Assembly: GCA_902489515.1 (NCBI GenBank)
Contig: CABUAL010000024.1
Location: forward strand, 1-12,621
Length of the DNA: 12,621 bases
Reading direction: 5' to 3'
Source: an uncultured Collinsella sp.
Lineage (GTDB): Bacteria; Actinomycetota; Coriobacteriia; Coriobacteriales; Coriobacteriaceae
Part shown: positions 5,743 through 11,533 of the stretch, one piece after another
Layout: each line of letters opens with the position of its first letter
Position numbering within the stretch: position 1 is the first letter of the stretch
The notes under the pieces: generated by a model
What the model saw: only the letters and a program-made list of their open reading frames with translations
Database searches by the model: none
What the model was told of the DNA's origin: nothing
Program-made: the position numbers and the translations under genes

Positions 5743-7587
5743 CTACCCCATGACCGACATGGTGAGCAGCACCGCGGCGATGCAGTACGCCACACACGAG
5801 ATCATGACGGCGATGACGTTCATGGCGGTGCCCGACGTGTTAAGGTCGTGCTCGTCGCGCCAGAACAGCACCATCAGATAAATCACAGCGCTCATGTTGC
5901 CAACCAGGCAAATGACTGCAGCGATATTAAAGCAACCGGTAAAGAGCTGCTCCTCAAACATAGTGGCATCGGGGAACGCGGCGGTGCGCACCAGCTGCGC
6001 GCACAGGTAGGTCACGAGCGAAAGGATCAGGCCCATACCCGTGCTCTGGAAGAAGAATCCCAGGTACGGTTTGGGCTCGTCGTCGTGACCGTCGTACTCG
6101 AGGAAGTAGTTCTTGACGAACGACACCATGCGCGAGGCAGCCAGCAGCACGAGCGGCATGGCGCACATGGGGAACACCACCAGATGCGCGGAGCCCAGCG
6201 CCGTCCCCAGCACGGTCGCCATAATGCACGAGGCGATGCCCCACACGACGACCCAGTACTGACGATGCACGAACCAGCTGAGCACGTTCGTCGAGTCGTC
6301 CGACGCGCTATCGCCCGAGCCGACACCGGCGATCTGCAGGTCCTCCTGATGCTCCTCGGCGATAACGTCCATGGCGTCGTCGAAGGTCACGATACCCAGG
6401 ATATGACGGTTCTCGTCGCAGACAGGGATGGCAACCAGGTCGTACTTGGTCATCTCGTCCGTCACGTCTTCCTGGTCCTCGTCAGGCGACACGTAGACCA
6501 GATCGCGATAGGCAAGCTGGCCCAGCGTGGCGTCGCGGTCGGCCACGATCAGCGTGCGCAGCGAAAGCACGCCCGTCAGCATGCCGCTCGGATCCTCGGT
6601 ATAGACGTAGTAGACGCTCTCAAAGTCCTCGTCGAGCTTGCGAATCGCCTCGATGGCATCGCCGACCGTCGCCGTGGCGGGCAGCGAGACAAACTCCGAG
6701 GTCATGATGCGGCCGGCGGTGTTGTCCTCATACCCCAGCAGGTTACGAATCGCCTTCTCCTCCTTGACGCCCATCAGGCGCAGGAGCTTCTCGGCCTTCT
6801 CGTAATCGAGCTCGTCGATCAGGTCAGCTGCATCGTCCGGGTCCATCATGGCCAGCATCGACGATGCGTCCGTGTCGGACAGGCCCTCGAGCATCTCGGT
6901 CATAAGCTCGTCGTCATCGAACTCCGAGATGGCCTCGGCGGCCTGGGCAGTATCGAGCTGCGCAAACACCTGCGCACGTAGGCGCGGGTCGAGCTGCTCG
7001 ATAATGTCGGCGATGTCGGCAGGATGCAGCTCGCCAAGCGTCTTGTGCGACACCGAGAGTTGAATGTTCTTGGTCGAGCGGTCGAGCAGGTCCATGTAGG
7101 ACCAAGCGATGATGTCCTCACTGAGCGGCTTGCCCAGGTGCTTCATAAAGCCTTCGACGATATGCTCGAGCGCGGGGCTGATGGCGCGTAGCAGACCGCG
7201 GGCACCGACCTCGGCGCCCAGCAGACGCAGCTGATTTTCGCCCGACATGGAAAACTTGATGTCGTTTACACGCACGACCTTCATGCCCTGCGTGTCGACG
7301 ATCTGCTTGTTGAGCACGTCGCGGGCAAGCAAGAGTTCGGTCGGCTGCAGGTACGAAAAACGGATTTCGGTGGCCGACGTCTTAAGGTGTACACCCGTCT
7401 CGTCGATACGATCGACCCATTTGCGCCAGCTGATCATAAACGGCGTCTTGCCGGGGCCGCGGAACGCGAGCGACGTCACGTGCGGAAAAACTTCGCCGGT
7501 AGCAATGCCAAAATCGTTGACCACGCCGAGCTTTTCGCCGTCGACGTCCAAGACCGGCAATTTGAGCATCTCACTCAGATAATTCAA
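5743..7587 (-). CDS. PRC-barrel / MgtE_N / tandem-CBS protein with divergent membrane domain (MgtE-like)
   Basis: A 614-residue protein. Residues 1-165 look like PRC-barrel material (around LDVDGEKLGVVNDF and LNKQIVDTQGMKVVRVNDI). An MgtE_N superhelical domain (about 185-285, LHPADIADIIEQLDP) and two CBS motifs (about 290-415) follow; in MgtE channels these sense cytoplasmic Mg2+. Five hydrophobic segments end the protein (about 442-462, 468-488, 512-533, 548-572, 588-610). The MgtE pore signature with its GGNxGxQ-like motif is not visible, so this membrane part may be a very divergent MgtE pore or something else. The start is TTG 7587, with GGGGAG five bases upstream and an in-frame stop just before; ATG 7569 is a weaker alternative. 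It is followed eight bases later by the NRMT-like gene, so it may be a Mg2+ channel or a sensor subunit for that transporter. Confidence 0.85.
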   Translation of the reverse strand: MNYLSEMLKLPVLDVDGEKLGVVNDFGIATGEVFPHVTSLAFRGPGKTPFMISWRKWVDRIDETGVHLKTSATEIRFSYLQPTELLLARDVLNKQIVDTQGMKVVRVNDIKFSMSGENQLRLLGAEVGARGLLRAISPALEHIVEGFMKHLGKPLSEDIIAWSYMDLLDRSTKNIQLSVSHKTLGELHPADIADIIEQLDPRLRAQVFAQLDTAQAAEAISEFDDDELMTEMLEGLSDTDASSMLAMMDPDDAADLIDELDYEKAEKLLRLMGVKEEKAIRNLLGYEDNTAGRIMTSEFVSLPATATVGDAIEAIRKLDEDFESVYYVYTEDPSGMLTGVLSLRTLIVADRDATLGQLAYRDLVYVSPDEDQEDVTDEMTKYDLVAIPVCDENRHILGIVTFDDAMDVIAEEHQEDLQIAGVGSGDSASDDSTNVLSWFVHRQYWVVVWGIASCIMATVLGTALGSAHLVVFPMCAMPLVLLAASRMVSFVKNYFLEYDGHDDEPKPYLGFFFQSTGMGLILSLVTYLCAQLVRTAAFPDATMFEEQLFTGCFNIAAVICLVGNMSAVIYLMVLFWRDEHDLNTSGTAMNVIAVMISCVAYCIAAVLLTMSVMG

Positions 7588-7795
7588 TGGTGCTCCCCAT
7601 CATTATTCCCCCGGACGCGGCCGCGCGTGCGGCGTCCGGGGGCTTCTGGATATGTATACGCATGCGCGGGCGGCACGCCGCTCGACGCTTACACCCCGTG
7701 CATGCGCAAAAAGCACCTGCACGGGGTCATCGACTGTATGGTCGAGGTTTGGATTTCACCTGTAACCTTTCTCTTGACCCTCATTAACCGCAGTA
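7588..7795 (-). promoter_or_regulatory. Long structured leader upstream of the MgtE-like/NRAMP operon
   Basis: The gene-free stretch contains, on the minus strand, a perfect 10-bp stem (7718-7727 with 7693-7702) inside an outer CTCGAC/GTCGAG stem (7741-7746 with 7681-7686). A perfect 11-bp GC stem (7632-7642 with 7608-7618) follows and ends about 10 bases before the ribosome site. AGGTT/AACCT can form a further small stem near 7745-7770. No hairpin is followed by a T run, so control would act at translation if at all. I do not see the conserved core of the M-box or another known Mg2+ riboswitch. The leader may be regulatory, but its class is unrecognised. Confidence 0.45.
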
Positions 7796-7804
7796 ACTAT
7801 AGCA
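7796..7804 (-). promoter_or_regulatory. Extended -10 promoter element for the MgtE-like operon
   Basis: The minus strand reads TGCTATAGT, an extended -10 (TGn followed by TATAGT). No good -35 hexamer is present, which extended -10 promoters tolerate. The start would be near 7789, giving a leader of about 200 nt before the TTG at 7587. Confidence 0.45.
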
Positions 7805-7915
7805 TCAGCATCGCCCTGCGGCATCGAATTTATGCGCTGCACATTGCAGGCATACCAAACGCTGACGCATCCGTGACATAGCCGTTGGGGACGTTCTTAA
7901 ACGACTACCCAATGA

Positions 7916-9322
7916 CTACTCTGTGGTGTCGTCGTCCTCGGCAAGTTGGGGGAACACGGCGTCCTTGGGCATGGCGACCTTCGTCAGCGAGGTGAGCTTT
8001 TTGCTCAGCGACGTGTCCGTCTTGACCAGGTCGCTGAGCGTCACGATCTTGTAGCCGTCGGCGACAAGGCCATCGATAATCTGCGGCAGCGCCTCGAGCG
8101 TCTGCTCGGCGCATTCGTCTCTATCGGTGAGCAGCACGATATTGCCCGGCGTCACCGAATCGAGCACCGTCGAGACCTGCTCGTCGGCACCGTTGAGCAG
8201 CCAGTCGCCCGAGTCAATATTCCACGAGACCACGGCGGAGACCAAGTCCATCGCATCAATCCAGTTTTGCTCGTCAAAGGCAGCGTAGGGAGCACGCAGC
8301 AGCATCGTCTTCACGCCGGTCGCCGACTTAATCGCATCGGTGCCTTTCGTGATCTGTTCGCGTACCGCCTCACGGTCCTGACCCTTGAGCGAATCGTCGC
8401 TGTAGCTGTTGGATCCGATCTCGCACCCGGCGTCGACAATCGCCTTGGCCGTGGCAGGCGAGGCCTCGGCCGCATCGCCCGAAAGGAAGAACGTCGCGGT
8501 GACGCCCTTTTCCTTGAGCACCTGCAAGATCTGTTTGGTGGCGCCGCTCGGACCCTCGTCAAACGTCAGTGCCACGTACTTTTTGTTGCCCTTGGGCGCC
8601 ACGCTGGCGCACGCAACAACGCAATCGGTGGCGGGCACAACCTCGCCACGGTCTTGCGTCTTGCCTGACTGCTCACCAACCCACACCTCGGATCGGCCCT
8701 GGACACCCCATGTCTGCACATACTCGATAGCGCCCGTGCCCTCGACCTTGAGCTTGGGCTCGATAACCGTAGCCTGAACCTCGTGCTTCTCGTAAGTGTT
8801 ACGGCCATCCTTGACCGTCACCTTCTCGCCGCCCTCGAGTTCGCGGCTATCCCATTTGCCCTGCTTCACGCGCTTGCCGTCGACCTTCACCGACAGCTTT
8901 TCGCCCCCATGGCGCTTGAGCACGCTGTCATCGACGGCCAGCAGGTCGCCTGCGTCGTAGGTGTCAGTCAACTCCTGGTCGTCGATGAGATTCTGCAGCG
9001 TAGAGCCCACACGCACCGCGGTCTTCTGGCCGTTGAGCTCAACGTCCACACTGCGGTTGACGTAGCCCACGACGGCAGCGATAAACAGCACGAGCGCGCA
9101 ACCCACGGCGATGAGCGCGTAGGGCAGGCGAGACGAACGACGGGGCGTACGGCTGTTGCCGATGCGCGCACTGCGGTCGCTAAAGCCGCGGCTATGGTTG
9201 AGATACATCGCGCCGGGCTTACGGTGACGCTTGCGCTGACCGCTGGGCAGCTGCCCCAGGTCGCGGCGCGCCGTCGGACGCGCACCCGAACGCCCGTTTA
9301 AGTTGGATCCGTTTTGGCGCAT
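7916..9322 (-). CDS. Membrane-anchored NodB-type polysaccharide deacetylase homologue with degenerate metal site
   Basis: A 468-residue protein. A basic cytoplasmic tail (1-66) and one helix (about 68-87) lead to extracytoplasmic domains: a DUF348-like segment (about 92-115), a region resembling a G5 domain (about 168-232), then a NodB fold (about 248-435). Active NodB enzymes bind a metal with the second Asp of TFDDGP and two His of HxxxH, and use a His in the LxH motif. Here these read TFDEGP (D255, E256), SNSYSDD (N305 and D309 in place of His) and LLTD (T399 in place of His). R343-A-P-Y346 and D370-x-x-D373-W374 are kept. The fold is clear, but conventional deacetylase chemistry looks lost, suggesting a wall-binding or regulatory pseudoenzyme. 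The ATG at 9322 has GGGAGGG upstream. The neighbours are envelope and cation genes. Confidence 0.85.
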   Translation of the reverse strand: MRQNGSNLNGRSGARPTARRDLGQLPSGQRKRHRKPGAMYLNHSRGFSDRSARIGNSRTPRRSSRLPYALIAVGCALVLFIAAVVGYVNRSVDVELNGQKTAVRVGSTLQNLIDDQELTDTYDAGDLLAVDDSVLKRHGGEKLSVKVDGKRVKQGKWDSRELEGGEKVTVKDGRNTYEKHEVQATVIEPKLKVEGTGAIEYVQTWGVQGRSEVWVGEQSGKTQDRGEVVPATDCVVACASVAPKGNKKYVALTFDEGPSGATKQILQVLKEKGVTATFFLSGDAAEASPATAKAIVDAGCEIGSNSYSDDSLKGQDREAVREQITKGTDAIKSATGVKTMLLRAPYAAFDEQNWIDAMDLVSAVVSWNIDSGDWLLNGADEQVSTVLDSVTPGNIVLLTDRDECAEQTLEALPQIIDGLVADGYKIVTLSDLVKTDTSLSKKLTSLTKVAMPKDAVFPQLAEDDDTTE

Positions 9323-9343
9323 GTGCCCTCCCCCATAAACACA

Positions 9344-9373
9344 GCAAGCCGGAGCAACAGGTCTCCGGCTTGC
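9344..9373 (-). terminator. Hairpin between the PRC-barrel and NodB-like genes, possible weak terminator
   Basis: A perfect 11-bp stem (9344-9354 with 9363-9373) has an 8-nt loop. On the minus strand it is followed by TGTGTTTAT, a poor T tract. It lies between the stop at 9395 and the ribosome site of the next gene, so it probably reduces read-through rather than ending it fully. Confidence 0.5.
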
Positions 9374-9394
9374 CTCCCATCATTTGGTACGTCG

Positions 9395-10150
9395 CTATTT
9401 TGTAGCTTTTGACGAGCCTCCGCTCGCCTTTTGGTATTCGTCCTTAAAGGCCTTGAACATGCCGCGCGTCTTGCCGAGCTGCTTGCCCAGTGCGCGACTG
9501 CCCTTGTCCACGGCAACCGATCCCTTGTCGTCGAGCACCTTGGCGCCCTTTTTGACCTTGTCGCCCACCACGACGCTGGCCTCGGCGGCCTTGGCAGCCG
9601 CACCGCCCGAATACCCGAGCGACTTGACCTCGTCCGAGACGACCATCGCGCCGTTCTCGTAGCCGCGCAGCATCGTCGGCGGCACCTGCGTGTCACCAAC
9701 CAAAACACTCGAAGCAGCACCGGCGGTCACATAGAATGCCTGCACGATGCCCGAGCGCGGCTTGAACTCAACGTCCGAGCAATAGCCCACGACGTCGCCC
9801 GATTCCGTGCGCACGTCCATACCGACCCAGATGATGCAATCGTCCAGGTTGATGTCGAGGCGCTTGGCCGCAGCGGTATCGTAGGTGCCCTTGACGTCGT
9901 CAACCGCGATGGCGCCCTCGTAGACACCAATGGCGTCGAGCGCTACGAATCGGTCGGGACGCTCGATCATACCCGCGATATCGGACTGGCGGACCATAAA
10001 GCCGACCACGCGCGTACCGCCCGGGGTAAAGACCGGAAAGTGAATCTTTCCGAGCTTTTTAGGGCTGCGCGGTGTGCCGTCCTTTTTGGTACGCTTGTCC
10101 TCAGTAGGCTTGCGATAGATCTTGGCGCCGACAAAATCCCCGGCGCGCAT
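9395..10150 (-). CDS. PRC-barrel domain protein
   Basis: A 251-residue soluble protein without signal peptide or membrane helix. After a basic N-terminal stretch (11-37) come two PRC-barrel-like units: about 34-80 (KIHFPVFTPGGTRVVGFMV) and about 104-172 (IWVGMDVRTESGDVVGYCSDV, then LVGDTQVPP). PRC-barrels are small beta-barrels seen in RimM, photosynthetic reaction centres and many actinobacterial proteins, usually mediating binding rather than catalysis. The C-terminal 183-251 is rich in Ala and Lys, probably helical. The ATG at 10150 overlaps the TAA of the upstream YtxH-like gene (TAATG), a classic sign of translational coupling, so the two products are likely made together at the membrane. 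The exact function is unknown. Confidence 0.82.
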   Translation of the reverse strand: MRAGDFVGAKIYRKPTEDKRTKKDGTPRSPKKLGKIHFPVFTPGGTRVVGFMVRQSDIAGMIERPDRFVALDAIGVYEGAIAVDDVKGTYDTAAAKRLDINLDDCIIWVGMDVRTESGDVVGYCSDVEFKPRSGIVQAFYVTAGAASSVLVGDTQVPPTMLRGYENGAMVVSDEVKSLGYSGGAAAKAAEASVVVGDKVKKGAKVLDDKGSVAVDKGSRALGKQLGKTRGMFKAFKDEYQKASGGSSKATK

Positions 10151-10539
10151 TATGCCTCGGTCGAGGGCTCCGCAGCCTCGGTATCAGCCTCGACGGCGTT
10201 CTCGACCACGACGTCGGCGGCAGGCGTCACGTTGCCGCCCGAAATGGCGTCGTTGAGCTGCTCGCGCAGCTGGTCCATGCGCTCGCGGGCCAGGTCGACC
10301 TTGGCGCGCAGGTCGTCGGTCTTGGCGTCGACCATCGGGCCAAAGTCATTCACCGCAGCACGGGCCTCCTCGGCGCTGTGCTCGTAGGTGTCGCGCATAT
10401 TGTCCCAGGCGTCGTTGGCGATATCGGCAGCCATGGCGCGGGTCTCGGCGCCCGAGCGCGGGGCCAGAGCAACGCCGACAATAGCGCCGGCAGCGGCACC
10501 AAAAAGTGCGCCGGAGACAAAGCTGAAAGTCTTACCCAT
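10150..10539 (-). CDS. YtxH-like small membrane protein
   Basis: A 129-residue protein with one glycine/alanine-rich N-terminal helix followed by the YtxH family motif GVALAPRSGAETR. A charged helical region (about 40-95, possible coiled coil) and an acidic Ala/Glu tail follow. YtxH-type proteins are small membrane-tethered proteins often linked to general stress in Gram-positive bacteria; their molecular role is poorly known. The start is ATG 10539 (MGKTFSF) with GAGG seven bases upstream. ATG 10545, two codons earlier, is nearly as good; the open frame to 10611 is rejected because it runs through the promoter and ribosome site. The next gene overlaps by one base. Confidence 0.8.
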   Translation of the reverse strand: MGKTFSFVSGALFGAAAGAIVGVALAPRSGAETRAMAADIANDAWDNMRDTYEHSAEEARAAVNDFGPMVDAKTDDLRAKVDLARERMDQLREQLNDAISGGNVTPAADVVVENAVEADTEAAEPSTEA

Positions 10540-10556
10540 GATCATTCCTCTCCTGC

Positions 10557-10596
10557 GGGCACGTCGGTGCCCACCGTTTGAATGCTGTCCATTATA
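10557..10596 (-). promoter_or_regulatory. TATAAT promoter element and leader hairpin for the YtxH-PRC operon
   Basis: On the minus strand a perfect TATAAT (10591-10596) lies about 50 bases before the start codon, giving a start near 10584. No good -35 hexamer is seen 17 bases upstream. The short leader then contains a perfect GGGCAC-CGAC-GTGCCC-type hairpin (10557-10562 with 10567-10572), immediately before the AGGAGAGG ribosome site. The remainder of the spacer, 10597-10675, shows nothing else. Confidence 0.5.
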
Positions 10597-10675
10597 CCCG
10601 CAGCGCATCACTTGCCGCTCCGCTCATCTGCGTACGGCAAAGGCGCAGGTACGTGATGGTGATAAACGCGTAGGC

Positions 10676-11509
10676 CTACTCCTGGGGCATAGCCGGCATG
10701 GCCACCGTGGCACCCGGGTCCTCGCCGGCGCCGTCCACGAGCGGCAGGCCGCCCTCATGCGCAGGTCCTGCCGGAACCGTCGCAGCACCGCCAAAGACGG
10801 CAGCGGAGGCCTCGTGGTTCTCGGCAACCGCGCCCTCGGTATCAATCGCCACCTGGGGCTCGTCGTCAAAGTTGGGGACGCCCTGGGGCTCGGCGGGAAC
10901 GGGCTCGGCGGTCGCATCGGCAACGAGCTCGGCGTCGACCGGCACATCGCCCTCGTCAGCGCCCTCGTCCTCGGCAGCATCTTCGCCGTTCGCAGCGGCG
11001 ACGGCCTCGTGAGGATCCTTGCCCTCGGCATCGGCGCGCATGCCCAACACCAGGTTGCGCAGACCCGCGACCGTGCCTTCCACGTCGGGGGCAGGCTGGT
11101 CGGCGTGCAGGTAGGCCCAGTCCATCATAAAGGTGGCCGACGACAGCGCACCAATGGCCAGTGCGTCATCGGGGCACGAAAGCTCAACCTCAAAGACGCG
11201 CTCGTCGTGCTCGCTTACGCGCGTGCGGCCGCACGAGATGCTACCGGCAAGACCGGTCTCGTTCATGAGCTCAACCGTCACGTGCTCCAGCAGGTGGCAG
11301 AGCTCGGTCTGGCCCATGCAGTCCTGGAACTCGCGACCGGAATCACCCAGGCACAGGTGCTTGGCAATCGCCGGCACCAGGTAATACACGCGCGCCGTGG
11401 CCTCGATATCCTCCGAGGTCATGAGCGGCATGCCGGGGTTCACCAGCACATGCGCGCAGATCTTGTCCTCGCTGACGGTGACCTTAAGGATGTTGAACAG
11501 GCCTGCCAT
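10676..11509 (-). CDS. Protein resembling the cyanophycin synthetase N-terminal domain, with acidic disordered tail
   Basis: A 277-residue cytoplasmic protein. Residues 1-155 form a folded domain containing LCHLLEHVTVEL (70-81), GRTR (94-97) and VFEVELSCPDDALAIGALSSA (105-125, shown in two parts: VFEVELSC and PDDALAIGALSSA). These match the pattern GHxLEHVALEL...GRTR...GVYxVVFEYEE in the N-terminal domain of cyanophycin synthetase CphA, though here without the ATP-grasp and Mur-ligase domains, which together need about 700 further residues. Residues 156-277 are rich in Asp, Glu, Ala and Pro and look disordered. The ATG at 11509 has GGGGAG six bases upstream. The gene lies 24 bases after the CNNM/CorC stop, so it is probably co-transcribed. 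The homology call rests on motif memory and should be treated as moderate; the function is unknown. Confidence 0.65.
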   Translation of the reverse strand: MAGLFNILKVTVSEDKICAHVLVNPGMPLMTSEDIEATARVYYLVPAIAKHLCLGDSGREFQDCMGQTELCHLLEHVTVELMNETGLAGSISCGRTRVSEHDERVFEVELSCPDDALAIGALSSATFMMDWAYLHADQPAPDVEGTVAGLRNLVLGMRADAEGKDPHEAVAAANGEDAAEDEGADEGDVPVDAELVADATAEPVPAEPQGVPNFDDEPQVAIDTEGAVAENHEASAAVFGGAATVPAGPAHEGGLPLVDGAGEDPGATVAMPAMPQE

Positions 11510-11533
11510 AACTCTCCCCTACTCTTCCTTGCC

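Noticed and set aside
5735..5797. N-terminal extension of the NRAMP-like protein
   Set aside because: It would overlap the end of the MgtE-like gene and encode a His/Gly-rich leader unlike the family. GTG 5734 has a good ribosome site.
5848..6981. 377-codon plus-strand open frame opposite the MgtE-like gene
   Set aside because: Its product is His/Arg/Gln-rich with no fold signature, while the opposite strand encodes clear MgtE_N and CBS domains.
7588..7795. M-box (ykoK) magnesium riboswitch
   Set aside because: A GGTTACAGGTGAAATCC stretch faintly recalls the M-box start, but the other conserved core segments are absent. A covariance-model search would decide.
7916..9322. Active polysaccharide deacetylase
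   Set aside because: The fold matches, but the canonical metal-binding and catalytic histidines are replaced, so the activity should not be assumed.
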